Assembly (NCBI GenBank): GCA_023053575.1
Contig: JAKZAP010000001.1
Coordinates: 25,252,533-25,316,532 of the forward strand
Origin: Branchinecta lynchi
Taxonomy: Eukaryota > Arthropoda > Branchiopoda > Anostraca > Branchinectidae
DNA: 64,000 bases
Direction: 5' to 3'
The notes under the pieces were generated by a model. It made no database searches. It was not told the DNA's origin and saw only the letters and a list, made by a program, of their open reading frames with translations. A program made the translations under genes and the position numbers. Of this stretch, positions 32,650 to 44,970 are shown piece after piece. Each line of letters opens with the position of its first letter. Position 1 is the first letter of the stretch.

Positions 32650-34218
32650 AGTAAAAAAAATAACTTTTAAGCAAACTAAACATTTTCATGATCCCCATGA
32701 GGCCATGATCATTTTTGCCTCAACGATTTGTTTGCAAATCAATTTCTAGCTCCCTTGAAGTGCGCATCTTAACTGCAAAGTAAACAAGACCATAGGTCGA
32801 TGGGATCCCAAAAATCTAACATATTATTCAAACAATTGGGTCATGTCTTCGCTATTCAGTCTTCGCCAGATTCCTTAAATATTTTTACTGTTAAAATGAA
32901 GTTCAAAAGTGGATTCAGCATGTCTCCTTGCCCCGGTACCGAATCTCTAATCGATTTCAGAAACAACTTGGAGCTTCAACCAAATTTCCAGTTTCAACAA
33001 AATTCGTGATGAACCATTTGTCCAGCAAGAAAACTAAGTTCAGATATGGATTCAGCGGACCTCCTTACCCCCTCAATTAATATATTATTAGCTTATAAAA
33101 CATACATGTTTCTACCGGAAATTCGAAACCCCTCCTCTGCCTCTACAGATAGGACTAAAGGACCCATCTATGAACCATCTACGACCTATACTTTACCAGT
33201 GAATCCTCATTGAACAACATCCTGGCTTGCGGAGGCGCCACGACTGGGGGGCGGGGGCGAGTTTTCGTCAAAACAGTTGATTTTTTTCATGAAAACAGTC
33301 GGTTTTTCTGAAAATTTCTTAATTTTTCGTCAAAATAGTCGGTTTTTCTGAAAATCAGTGGATTTTTCGGAAAATCAGTCCATTTTTTTCAAAAATGTAA
33401 TTTTTATTGTTGAAAACAAGTCTTTTTTTCTGCAGAAAAAGTCGGTAAAAATTACCAGCCAGGCGGTAAATACCTCGTCTCCCCCAAAAATTTTGGCTAG
33501 TAACGCCTCTGCTCGCTTGAATAACAAATTTTGTGTCCGGTTCGTCGGATTCCGGATGAACTACTTTCATATTCGGATTCATCATGTCTCCTTACCCCTA
33601 AATAAACTATCTCAATAGCTTTAAAAAAAAAAATGTTTGCACCTTAATTGAAACTCCCTCCCCCACCCCTAAATATAGGGCTACAGAGGCCATCTACGAA
33701 CCTGACCTCACCTTTGACCCAAAGAATCCTCACACCAAGTTTCATCAAAGTATTTCAGTTCCTTCGAGAGTTATCGTGCTCACAGACAGACGGACAACTT
33801 TTGCGATGTCATCGGTATCCCTCCACTTACGTTTTGGGATCCCAAAAAGTACTTGTATATCGAACGATGCGTTTTCGCCCATGATTATTTGTGCCGCAAG
33901 GGTTTTGCTAAGTGCGCATCTTAACCGAAAAGTAAAAAATACTTTTCATCAAACGACATATTAACGATCCCCAAGGAACTACTATCGTTTTTGTCTTAAG
34001 GGTTTTGCTTACAGACGAATTTCTAGCGCCTTTAAAGTTCGCATCATTACAGCCAAGTTCAAATAAAATTATTTTTACCAAAGGATACATTCTCGTGATT
34101 TCCTAGGATCTATGATCATTCTTATCTCAAGGGTTTTGCTTCCAAATGATCAGAACAATCCAACGAAAAGGCAGATTCTATATTTCATCCTCTGAACCAT
34201 ATTAGCTTCTAGCTCTTG
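32650..34218 (+). mobile_element. H3-type HINE-like element with 3' end
   Basis: Repeated words such as GTGCGCATCTTAACYG, GGGTTTTGCT and CCCCTAAAT mark a degenerate tandem core. The 3' end AGCTTCTAGCTCTTG (34204-34218) is a short stem-loop followed by T's, the same design as the H2 3' end. An inverted GACAGACGGACAACTTTTGC block lies near 33784. A hAT MITE at 33230-33511 interrupts it. Limits on the left are approximate. Confidence 0.5.
33230..33511 (+). mobile_element. hAT MITE, CAGRGGCGT family
   Basis: 282 bp. Left end CGGAGGCGCCACGACTG, right end inverse of CAGAGGCGTTACTAGCC, flanked by CTGGCTTG (33222-33229) and CTCGCTTG (33512-33519): an 8-bp duplication with one mismatch. The interior has the family's AGTCGGTTTTTCTGAAAA repeats. 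Confidence 0.85.
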
Positions 34219-34250
34219 TTTTGTTTATTTTGTTGCCATTGCCTTTCGAG

Positions 34251-35516
34251 TTTTTATGGCACTTCCGGCCAAGTGCCATATACCGATCACATTTCCGTCG
34301 GGCGGTCGGTTAGTCCGGTGTTTGCGAGTTAGGGTACTTCCAGATATGCTAGCACGATGAAACTTGGCCGGCATATCAGGGATCCGACCAAACTAACTTG
34401 GAAATAGTCGCTTGCCTGTTCGGACCGTCGTGGGGGGAGGTGGAGGTGGTGGGATCCGGAAAATAGGGACATTCAAAACTTTCGAACGGGTGATCGGATC
34501 ATAATGAAACATAATATCTGGAAAGATCTCGTGTCTCAGATGTCTCATTTCGAGTCCGGACCAGATCCGATGAATCTGGGGGTAGTAGGAGGGGGGAACC
34601 GGAAATCGTGTGAAACTCTCAGAGTGGGGCGATCGGGATGAAACTTGGTGGTAAGAACAAGCACAAGCTCTAGATACATCACTGACAGAACTGGAGAGGA
34701 TTCGGACACTGTGGGGGGAGTAGTAGGCATATCAGCGACCCGATCAAACTAACTTGGAAATAGTCACTTTCCAGATCCGAGCATCATGGGGGGAGGGGGA
34801 GGTGACGGAATCTGGAAAAAGGGACATGAATAACTTTCGAACGGGGGATTGGATCTTAATGAAACTTGATATCTGGAAAGAACTCGTGTCTTAGATTTCT
34901 CATTTCAAGTCCGGGCCGGATCCGACGAATCTAGGGGGGGTGGGGGAGTCGGAGGGCAGAACCGGAAATCGTCTGAAACTCTCAGAGTGGAGCGATCGGG
35001 ATGAAACTTGGTGCGAAGAACAAGCACACGCTCTAGATACATCACTGACAGGACTGGACCGGATTCGGACACTGTGGGGGGAGGTGGAGGGGGGTTCCAG
35101 AATTCCGGCGATCCGTAATTAATATACTTCCAGGAGGGCTAGGACGATAAAACTTGGCAGGCATCTCAGGGACCCGACCAGATTAACTTGGAAACAGTCA
35201 CTTGCCCGATCTGACTATCGTGGGGGTAGGGGGAGACAGGTAGGGGGAGACGGCAGAATCAGGAAATTAGTAGCATGCATAACTTTCGAATGGGTTATCT
35301 GATCTTAACGAAACTTGATATCTTGAAAGACCTCATGTCTCAGCATGTCCCACTCCAAGTCCGGACCGGATCCGATGAACTGGAAGGGGGGGGGGGTCGG
35401 AGGGGAGAACCGGACATCTTGTGACACGCATAGAGTGGAGCGATCAGGATGAAACTTTTGACCATCACTTCCATCTGACCCAGCCTTGCAAGTGCCATAT
35501 GAGCTTCGAGCTCTTG
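34251..35516 (+). mobile_element. H2-type HINE-like element, complete
   Basis: 1266 bp. 5' hairpin TATGGCACTTCCGGCCAAGTGCCATA (34255-34280), a core of about three diverged units (GATGAAACTTGG, GGGGGGAGGTGGAGG words), sub-terminal inverse GCAAGTGCCATA (35489-35500), stem-loop GAGCTTCGAGCTC and final TTG before T's. The core is more diverged than that at 22129. It lies 32 bp from the H3 3' end at 34218. Confidence 0.75.
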
Positions 35517-35862
35517 TTTGTGCAATTAAGTCTATCTATCTTATCTTATCAAAGCAGACAGAGACCTGCCACTGATCCGTTCTTTTGAATAAAGTGTAAA
35601 AAGATTCAAAAGCATAACAATTAGTATTTCTAGTTCGTTCCTTATTTGATTTAAATTCCTGTTCATGAATATGTATAGATATATTTCATGATTTTCTTCG
35701 GTGCCGTTCAAAAGTTAGGCGTCCTTCAAAGTTGCTTACCTCTACTGTGGAGGAACCCTCAAGGTTTCAAAAATGTTAGCATGGCCAAGAGACTGAAGAC
35801 GCCAGTTCTCCTACAGGATTATTGGTTCTCGCGCAACAGTGCGTGAAACAAAAGAAACTTAC

Positions 35863-36029
35863 CTGATCCCCAGCCTCAAAGTTAGCAATATTTCGAAGCA
35901 CTATATCGACGATTACTTGCAGATCAGTTGCGTAGAACAGGGAAGCTGCCTTTCGATCAGCGCAGATGTCCAGAAGAAATTTCTTTAGAGCGGTATATTC
36001 CGACTCCTTCCTCCCAGCTTCAACAAGGT
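35863..36029 (-). CDS. NCKIPSD: SPIN90 exon D
   Basis: 167 nt from acceptor TTCCCGCTAG (36030) to donor CAG|GTAAGT (35862), phase 1 to phase 0. It encodes LVEAGRKESEYTALKKFLLD and ASLFYATDLQVIVDIVLRNI followed by ANFEAGDQ. Vertebrate SPIN90 has SVLKFLQDVF, then [20 protein letters not shown] and DLSPGDK here. This is the best conserved block and identifies the gene. Confidence 0.9.
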
Positions 36030-36939
36030 CTAGCGGGAATAATGCACAAATAATATGGAATCTATACAAATCTGTATACATCACTTCGAAATTACTCGAA
36101 ATAACTCGCTGGTCTTAAAAATCTATTGTACCGGCTAATATGGCATCTGTTAAAGACAAGCGACATTTAACTTAGGAAATTACCGGAAACGCTCCACCTA
36201 CACCTGATTTATTTCTTCAGGGCAGCCTTCCAACGCTCTCCATCGTGGCTGGATGCGATTCGGACCTATAAATGTCACATCTAGGACATTCGCTCCTTTT
36301 CTCCTATCACCCCTAGAGTTTAGCTCCAATCGGAACACTTTCGTTTCGTCCATTTGCTCCTTTAGTCCGAACTGCCAGTATCATGGTCGTATGCAGTCCG
36401 GAAACATAAATAACACCTCAAGCAAGTAGCAACTGCTCCTACCACCAGGGTTGCCATTTCGCTTCGCAATGCGCAACATGCGAATGTAATTATTCTGAAT
36501 TTTTAAGAACATTTTTCAAAACATTTCTTTGTTGTTCGATCACAGTTTTGCAAGAAAATTTAATTGGAAATGAGCTTTATAAGGCTTCATACTGTTCGTA
36601 TGTAGCCTACTAAATGTGTTAGAATATGTTTTGTGTGGCGGTAATCCGTAACTTTATTAAAGTAAAATAAAAGGTGCTTTTTCTGAGGAGAAAAATGTCA
36701 TTTGTATGAAAAGGTGTCATTCTCAAGAGAAAATCTGTCATGGTGTCACCCATGAAGAGGCAAAACGTGTCAAAAGGCACCAAAAGTGTCACACTTGGCA
36801 ACAATGCCTACCACCCATCCAGTGACATTAAAATCAGATCACCCGTTCGAACTTACGCGGGTCACAAGATCCCGGATTCCTTCACAATCAAACCGAGAGT
36901 GAAGGGAGAGAAAGGGAAGAAGGTAGACTGAAGACGTGC

Positions 36940-37139
36940 AAAAAATTAGACGGTAAAAAATAGACGATCCGGCACGAATAGCCGATTCGGCGCGAAGCAC
37001 CGCGGTTTTTCTTAGAAACAAACACAGTAGTTTTTTCTCAATAATAGTAGTTTTTATCTGCAAAAACAGTCGGTAAAAATGACCAGCCAGTCGGTAAATA
37101 CCTCCCCCCACCCAAACATTTTGGCTAGTAGCGCCTCTG
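36940..37139 (-). mobile_element. hAT MITE, CAGRGGCGT family, truncated
   Basis: The right end is the inverse of CAGAGGCGCTACTAGCC at 37139 and the interior GGCGCGAAGCACCGCGG and AGTCGGTAAAAATGACC match the family. The other end lacks the CAGGGGCGT terminus and no duplication of the right flank (CAGGTACT) is found on the left. Confidence 0.6.
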
Positions 37140-37489
37140 CAGGTACTCTATGGTTGACAATGAGTGATGATGTAGCAGATAGATATGTTGACTTGACTTG
37201 ATAAGCAAAAAGTCTCCAAGTTAAGTTTTGGCTCGTATCCAATATCAAAAGAACTAACATTTAGTAGAGGACAGCAAACAAATGCCGACGAACACACAAT
37301 CGAATTTCTTGCTTTAGTCTTTGTGATGTCCGGCAGGAAACGACAAAAATTGGGAATTCGGCGGCGAAAACCGAAAACCTACAACAAAGCCTGGATTAGG
37401 AGCATGTGAAACAGCTCCCAGTTTTGGATCCCGAATACATCTTTGATCTCGTTTACGTTAGTAGTCAGGCTATATCCAGAGTATTTTAA

Positions 37490-37615
37490 CAAGAGCTACG
37501 AGCTTATACGGCACTTGTTACGAGTAGGTCATGCAAGAAAGTAGACGAGAACGTCACAAAATACCCCCTTCTACCCCTCCCCCCTAAGGCTTGGACCTAG
37601 AAGTAAGATATCTAG
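37490..37615 (-). mobile_element. H2-type 3' end fragment
   Basis: Inverted copy of the H2 terminus: CAAGAGCTACGAGCTTATACGG followed by CACTTGTTACGAGTAGG. Only the last ~100 bp are recognisable before the LINE fragment. Confidence 0.55.
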
Positions 37616-37619
37616 TTCG

Positions 37620-39064
37620 GGCATCGCCTCGGATCATCCAAGGCAAGTGAGTTTTCTTCTTTCGTAAGCCCTCGTATAATTAGAATAATTGCTAGTTTCC
37701 TATACGAAAGACAACAAATGACTAAATACAAAAGTGTTTTTTCTGACCCGGTTCCCATTTTTTGTGGTGTACCTCAAGGCAGGGGCGTCACGACTGGGGG
37801 GGGAGGGGGGGGGACACCCCCCCCCAATGCCGTCGGCCAGTCGGTAAAAATAACCGAGTCGGTGCGAAGCGCCGCGATTTTTCGTCAGAACAGTTGATTT
37901 TTTTCACCGGCGATAGTCGGTTTTTCTGAAAATTGGTCGATTTTTCGTCAAAATAGTCGGTTTTTATGAAAATAAGTAGATGTTTCTGAAAATCAGTCGA
38001 TTTTTTTTCAATAATGTCATTTTTATTGTTGAAAACAGTCGTTTTTTCTGCAGAAAAAGTCTGTAAAGTTTTCAGCCAGTCGGTAAATTCCTCGTCCCCC
38101 CCCCCCCCAAACATTTTGGCTAGTAACGCCTCTGCCTCAAGGTACTCTTTTAGGACCTTTGCTCTTTTTGGTTATGATTAATGAAATTGCACAGGATCTG
38201 CCGGATCGGTGGAAGTATGTTGACGATTTGAGTACTATTGAAGTATGCTACCGTCATATTAAAAGTTCAGCAGCAGCAATCATCGAAGACATTCAAAATG
38301 AAGCGTATTTGTCCGATATGCAAGTTAACCAAGAAAAAAGTGCTGTTTTAACTATCACCCCCGCAATTTGAACCAAAGCTCATTGAAAATTTGGCTGTAA
38401 AAAAAAAAATAAAACTCCTTGGAGTAGTTATTACTGAAACTTTAGATTGGGAAGATAATACAGTAGAAATACTCCGTAAGGCAAACTCAAGCCTGAACAT
38501 GCTAAAGCTTTTATCAAAGCATAATGTCCCAAGTCTACACATCCTCAGGATTTATACCTCTTTCATAAGACCATTAATGGAGTACGCATGCGCAGTGTGG
38601 CATTTTGGTCTAAATGCAGATCAAAACTCACGTATTGAAAGAATCCAAAAACGCGCTCTCCATATTATCCATAAAGGCCCAAAAGTACCCTACTCCCTTC
38701 TTCTAAGAACATACACAGTTGATACATTGGAGAAACGGAGACTGAACCTATGCCTCGAGATCGGTAAAAAACTTATTTCGCACCCCATCTACAATGAGTT
38801 TCTCCCTCCCCCATACAACAATGTAAGGGAAAGGCAAGAGCGAGCAGTCTCTACGAAGGTCCCAGTATTCCATCCAGTAGCGGCCAAACACAGCCGTTAC
38901 CAAAACAGTTTTATACCAAAGATTGTTGAAATTTTAAATAGCCTTTGACCATTTGTACGTGCTTTTAAATGTTATGTTATGACAGTACTCACCAATTTTG
39001 GTTTTGTAACCGTGAAAGTGTGAGTGAATAAATTACTATTCTATTCTATTCTATTCTATTCTAT
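37620..39064 (+). pseudogene. CR1/Jockey-type non-LTR retrotransposon, 5'-truncated and interrupted
   Basis: The frame before 37772 reads into GVPQG, and after the inserted hAT MITE the frame continues TLLGPLLFLVMINEI and KYVDDLS, giving the reverse-transcriptase 'VPQG' and catalytic YVDD motifs. A frameshift occurs near 38365. From 38391 to 38948 the C-terminal region is open (GVVITETLDW, FIRPLMEYACAVWHF, RIERIQKRALHII). The element ends with a (TTCTA)n tail at 39038-39064, typical of these LINEs. Catalytic residues are intact, but truncation, insertion and frameshift make it inactive. Confidence 0.85.
37780..38134 (-). mobile_element. hAT MITE inserted in LINE, exact 8-bp TSD
   Basis: 355 bp. 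Ends CAGGGGCGTCACGACTG and inverse of CAGAGGCGTTACTAGCC, flanked by perfect CCTCAAGG (37772-37779 and 38135-38142). Removing the element and one duplication restores the reverse-transcriptase frame across the 'VPQG' motif, which proves the boundaries. Confidence 0.95.
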
Positions 39065-39562
39065 TTCCGAGTTTAGATATACTGGTTTGATACCTAGGTA
39101 TGCCACACTATTTCCATTTCCGGTACCCCCACCCTCGAACTCCCCCTACTGCGGCCAAAACTAGTTCGGACACATTAATGGATCATCCAAAGCATGTTCT
39201 CGTACCATCTATCAAGATTCACTCGAATCTGAGCATTTATCGGGAAATTCCGGTCACCCCCTCGCTCCACCGCGCTCGGATCCGGTCCGGACCTTAAAAT
39301 ATGCCATCTACAGGACCTCTGTACTTTCCAAGTTTCATTAAAATAGCTCCGCTCGTTTGACCACTTTGCGAGCCGCAAAATTTCCGGGACTTACCCTCCA
39401 ACTGCCCCCCTCCCCCCACACTGTGGCCGAATACGACTCGAATACATAAACTTCGCATTTCGAACATCTCCTCTTACCGTCCATCAAGTTCGACTCGAAT
39501 CGGAGCATACCTTCAAATTTCCGGTTCTCCCTCCTTCTACCATGGCTGGATCCGGTCCGAAC
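39065..39562 (-). mobile_element. H2-type core, left part (split by hAT)
   Basis: Inverted H2-core words (GCCTCCAAGTTTCAT-like, GGATCCGGTCCGGAC, CCGTTTGACC) in a region that continues at 46781 after the 7.2-kb insertion. The two halves share the duplication GTCCGAAC at the break. Confidence 0.65.
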
Positions 39563-40565
39563 TAGGCATCGGCACTGTTCCTGTTTTCTGTTCTGTTTTA
39601 CTGTTTTCTATTTCAGGGACCCAAAAATAAACGGAGCAGCTGTTTTGAAACCAGCTGTTTTTTTTTCGCCTGTTCTGTTCCGTTCTGGTGTGTCCTCTTT
39701 TGCCCTGTTCCTGTTTTTTTTTTTACCTGTTTAAACAGCCAAATCTGTTTTTTTTGGGGTAGCCCGCCTTATCCGTACAAAAAATCTTTTAACTAAAGAT
39801 TTCCATCATTTCGAAATGCCGCATTTCAAAAGAGGACCCACGCGGAATGTGGATGTGATGGCTGCTATGAAAAATACTGATCAAGAATCAAGCAATAGTA
39901 GGAATAACAGCAAAAAATTAAATATCTCTTCTCATTTATTCGAAATCGTGAAAAAATGAGAACTTCAGATACCGTAAATATTTATTCAGCCGAAGCTGAC
40001 GGCGAATCACATTTGACTGAGTTAAATGGATACGTGGTCAGCTAAGTCTTAAACTACTGTTGCAGCATTTCGACCCTTCCCGGCAGTAGCCGTCTTCGGG
40101 CCCAATATGAACAAGTGCGCAACCGCTCACACGTGATTTGTAAAAGTAAAACGTATATCATATATTGTGTACGAACAGCCTAATAACTATTCACCCTTTA
40201 ATTCATTGGTCAATACTGGCCCAGTTGGCCCCAATTAGACCCCAATAATAACACGTATTCCTAATCTCACCTTGACACCAGTCATGGTTAGCAAGTTTGC
40301 GCAACTGGCCCGTTCCACTTCCCCTGAACCGGAAGGATGGGGGGGGGGGGGGAGGGGGGCCCCATCTGGACAATGATATCCACGCATTCCAAATTTCTCC
40401 TTAGTACCAGTCATGTCTAGCAAGTTCGCGAATTCGGTCACGTAATTTACTCTGGGCAATCCGGGCCCAGTTGCACATAATTCGCAAAACGGTTGAAAGC
40501 CTTTAAAATTAAACTGAAAAGCCAACTAATTTTTGTGTCATTTAATTAAATATACTGAATTATTT

Positions 40566-43500
40566 GTGTTGCGAGAGCAACACTTTGGTTTTGTCCTGAT
40601 TTTTTTTTTTTTTTTTTTTTTTTTTTCCTATGACTCCGATTTCATTTTATTCCTAGTAACTGAGAAGGGTCTAACCTGTGCGGTTTTTACGGAAAGTGTG
40701 GACCTTAGGCCGGATTGATGAATATGACATTACATTTTGGAAAGCTCCGTAGAACTCTTGCCTGGGGCCAATAAGGATGGTTTTTGCTTGTCCTCGAGCC
40801 AGAGCCTACGGTTTGCGAAGTGAAGTGGAGTTGTATAGCCTATGTCAGAGAGGACTATCTGAAGTTGTGTAGCGAACCTTTCGTTTCATCAAAAGATGTT
40901 TCTGCTTTCGAGTGGAAAGCTCCGTTCGGGCACGCAAGCAGGCAGGCACCAGTTTCAAATTGAAGATGGACTAAAATCTATAAGTGTTAAATATATGCGG
41001 CAGTTACCCGGCCCCACAGCCAACATATCTTCTTTGAGTGATAAATAGAAAAATCTACAGAGACAAAAAAGTGGCTTTTTCCCACGGGTCCGAAAGTGCT
41101 GCCATCTATTGTTTCTGTCCATGTCTGCGACGATTTCAGCTGAGTTTATAATTTTTTTTTTTTGCACTTTGGTTTGTGGTAGAGTAACGGTATCAGATGT
41201 GCCTCTTAAACTTTAAAAGTTCTCTCATTGCTAAAGAAACTAGAGCTTATCCTTTGCTCCTTTCTAAGTCGTCACGTTAGAAAGTTGGCCTACGGCAAAA
41301 AAGTCAACTTTTGAACTAAGACAGGTAGAATTTTTTTTTCGACGGCAATCGATAGCCATTGATGAGCTAATCAAAGTATATGTCATCCATTTTTTGGTAC
41401 AAAAATTCCTTCATGAGATACACCAGTTTGAAAATTTCAAAGGGGTTGACAACTTCATAGTAAGGTACATTGAAACCAAAAATAGGCGATACCAGTTATG
41501 ATACATAGAGGGGACTTTTAAGCAACAGTCGACTGTTAGCCCATAATCATTTTCGGTAATGAGGGGTTTGCAGCTTTTGCTAGTTGGTATACCTGTTATT
41601 TGTTTCCGGTGTATTCGATGGTAAGAACAATTTGGTTCCCAATGGTAAGATATGCAAGGGACTTGTAAGTAATAATCGGCTGTTATGCTACAATCATCTT
41701 CTGCGATGATGGGTTTGCAACTTTTGCTAGCTGGTGTACCCATTATTTGTTTTCGGTTAAGGGTTAATTTCTATCAATGTAACCTAGGATTAACTGTTTA
41801 CACAACGGATACAAACGAAAATGTAAAGCAATGAGGTAGTTTCATCATAATTAATAGTGTCATCTATGGTATTTTTATCCTGAAAAGTTACGGATAGCTT
41901 TCTATTACCAACTAGATTATATAAGATATTGTTCCAAGTTTTCATCCGTCACGATGTCTACGATTGAAAAGGATAAAGTACAACTGACTGCAAAGTTAAT
42001 TTAGTCCCTTCTTCCTATATTATTTTGTTGTTGTTTTTACAACGCTGAAGAATACCTTTTGATCATATGATTAATTTTTTTAGAACATCCCATTTAAAAA
42101 GCTTTTGCTATAATCATCGTCAGCGATGAGGGGCTTGCAACTTTTGATAGCTGGTATATCCATTATTTGTTTCCGGTGAATTTGATGTCAATCACGGGAG
42201 ACGGACTTGTAAGTAAGAATCGGTTCACGAGGGGCTAGAAATTTTTGAAAATTGGTGCACATTGTATTCGATTTCTGTAAATATGACAGTAAGAAAGTTT
42301 GTATCGATGGTCTATCGCTATAACCTAGGATTAACTGTTTACGCAACGGGTACAAACGATACGGTAATGTAAAACAATAAGGTAATTTTGTAATAATTAA
42401 TAGTGTCATGTATGGTATTTTAATCCTGAAAAGTTACGGATAGCTTTATAATATCAACTAGATTATATAAGATATTGTTCCAAGTTTTCATCCGTCACGA
42501 TATCTACGATTGAAAAGGATAAAGTTCAACTTCGACGGCAATCGATAGCCGCTGATGAGGTGATCAAAGTATATGACATCCATTTATTGGTAAAAAAAAA
42601 TCCTTTATGAGATACACCAGTTTGAAAGTTTCAAGGGGTTGACAACTTCAGTAGTAAGGTACACACTGAAACCAAAAATAGGCGATACCAGTTGTGAGAC
42701 TTTAAGGGGACTTGTACGCGACAGGCGACTGTTAGCTCATAATCATCTTCGGCAATGAGGGGTTTGCAGCTCTCGCTAGTTGGCGTACCTGTCATTTGAT
42801 GAACAATTTGGTTCCCAAATGTAAAACATGCAAGGGACTTGTAAGTAATAATCGGCTGTTATGCTACACAAATCTTCAGCGATGAGGGGTTTGCAACTTT
42901 TGCTAGTCGGTGTACCCATTATTTTTATCCTGTGAACTTGATGTCTATCACGGGAAAGGGACTTGTCAGTAGAATCGGCTCACGAGGGGCTAGAAATTTG
43001 TGCAAACTGTTGCACATTGTATTCGATTTATATAAATCTGACGGTAAGAAAGTTTGTATCGTTGGTCTATCGCTGTAACCTAGGATTTACTGTTAACGCA
43101 ACGGGTACAAACGATACTGTAATGTAAAACAAGGTAGTTTCGTAATAATTAATAGTGTCATCAATGGTATTTTAATCCTGAAAAGTTACGGATAGCTTTA
43201 TAATATCAACTAGATTATATAAGATATTGTTCCAAGTTTTCATCCGTCACGATATCTACGATTGAAAAGGATAAAGTTCAACTTCGACGGCAATCGATAG
43301 CCGCTGATGAGCTGATCAAAGTATATGACATCCATTTTTTGGTAAAAAAAATTCCTTTATGAGATACACCAGTTTGAAAGTTTCAAGGGGTTGACAACTT
43401 CAGTAGTAAGGTACACACTGAAACCAAAAATAGGCGATACCAGTTGTGAGACATTTAGGGGACTTGTACGCGACAGGCGGCTGTTAGCTCATAATCATCT

Positions 43501-44970
43501 TCGGCAATGAGGGGTTTGCAGCTCTCGCTAGTTGGCGTACCTGTCATTTGATGAACAATTTGGTTCCCAAATGTAAAACATGCAAGGGACTTGTAAGTAA
43601 TAATCGGCTGTTATGCTACACAAATCTTCAGCGATGAGGGGTTTGCAACTTTTGCTAGTCGGTGTACCCATTATTTTTATCCTGTGAACTTGATGTCTAT
43701 CACGGGAAAGGGACTTGTCAGTAGAATCGGCTCACGAGGGGTAGAAATTTGTGCAAACTGTTGCACATTGTATTCGATTTATATAAATCTGACGGTAAGA
43801 AAGTTTGTATCGTTGGTCTATCGCTGTAACCTAGGATTTACTGTTAACGCAACGGGTACAAACGATACTGTAATGTAAAACAAGGTAGTTTCGTAATAAT
43901 TAATAGTGTCATCTATGGTATTTTAATCCTAAAAAGTTACGGATAGCTTTATAATACCAACTAGATTATATAGGATAATATTCCAAGTTTTCATCCGTCA
44001 CGATGTCTACGATTGAAAAGGATAAAGTTCAACTGACTGCAAAGTCAATTTAGTCCCTTTTTCCGATATGCTTTTGTTGTGGCTAGGGCAATCGATAGCC
44101 CTTGAAGAGCTGATCAAAATATATACCATCAATTTTTTTGAACAAAAATCCTTCATGAGATGAACCAGTTTGAAAGTCTCAAGGGGTTGACAACTTCAGG
44201 AGTAAGGTACACACTGAAACCAAAAATAGGCGATACCAGTTGTGAGACATGTAAGGGACTTGTAAGCAACAGTCGACTGTAAGCAACAGTCGACTGTTAG
44301 CTCATAATCATCTTCAATAAGAACAATTTCGATGGTAAGAACAATTTTGTTCCCAATTGTAAGACATGCATGGGACTTGTAAGTAATAGTCGGCTTTTAT
44401 GCTATAATCATCTTCAGCGATGAGGGGTTTGCAACTTTTGATAGCTGGTGTATCTATTATTTGTTTCCGGTGAATTTGATGTCAATCACGGGAGACGGAC
44501 TTGTAAGTAAGATCGGTTCACGAGGGGCTAGAAATTTTTGAAAATTGGTGCACATTGTATTCGATTTCTGTAAATATGACAGTAAGAAAGTTTGTATCGA
44601 TGGTCTATCGCTATAACCTAGGATTAACTGTTTACGCAACGGGTACAAACGATACGGTAATGTAAAACAATAAGGTAGTTTTGTAATAATTAATAGTGTC
44701 ATCTATGGTATTTTAATCCTGAAATGTTACGGATAGCCTTCTTCCAATATTGTTTTGTTGTTGATTTTACAACGCTAAAGAACAGCTTTTGATTATGTGA
44801 TTATTCTTTTTAGAACATACCGTTTTAAAAGCTTCGATAAGTTGACAATTTCAGCATTTAACCGACAGCGAAGAAACAAAACCAAAGTGTTGCTCTCGCA
44901 ACACTTTAGCCGGCGAAGCCGGACAAAGGTTGCCGCAACACTTCACGTTGCCCGGGCAACGTAGGTCTAG
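40566..44970 (+). mobile_element. H1-type Helentron/HINE-like element, complete, 4.4 kb
   Basis: 5' hairpin GTGTTGCGAGAGCAACAC (40566-40583) followed by TTTGGTTTTGTCC. The inverse of both occurs sub-terminally on the right (44877-44904). Then come two stem-loops, CCGGCGAAGCCGG and CGTTGCCCGGGCAACG, and the end GGTCTAG|TT. A 3' stem-loop about 10 bp before CTAG is the Helitron signature, while inverted subterminal repeats and T|T insertion fit the Helentron branch. The flanking MITE shows the empty-site sequence. A large tandem core lies between 41340 and 44760; no Rep/helicase frame is seen. Confidence 0.75.
41339..44760 (+). repeat. tandem core repeats (~750-1200 bp) of the H1 element
   Basis: The word GGCAATCGATAGCC recurs at about 41345, 42536, 43287 and 44088. 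Blocks such as GAGATACACCAGTTTGAAA, AAGGGGACTTGTAAG and CGATGAGGGGTTTGCAAC recur several times per unit, so each long unit is itself built from shorter repeats. The second and third units (42536-43286 and 43287-44087) are nearly identical. Confidence 0.85.

Larger units (their letters stand above)
30944..35862 (-). other. SPIN90 intron D-E, repeat-filled
   Basis: 4.9 kb with no exon. From left: H2-core-like sequence (31430-32040), an inverted LINE tail (32060-32560), H3 core (32650-34218) interrupted by a hAT MITE (33230-33511), then a complete H2 element (34251-35516). Confidence 0.6.

Noticed and set aside
37620..39064. Intact reverse-transcriptase gene
   Set aside because: 5'-truncated, interrupted by a hAT MITE and frameshifted near 38365.
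41339..44760. Ribosomal or other tandem gene cluster
   Set aside because: The units have no conserved RNA or protein signal; they are the core of the H1 element.
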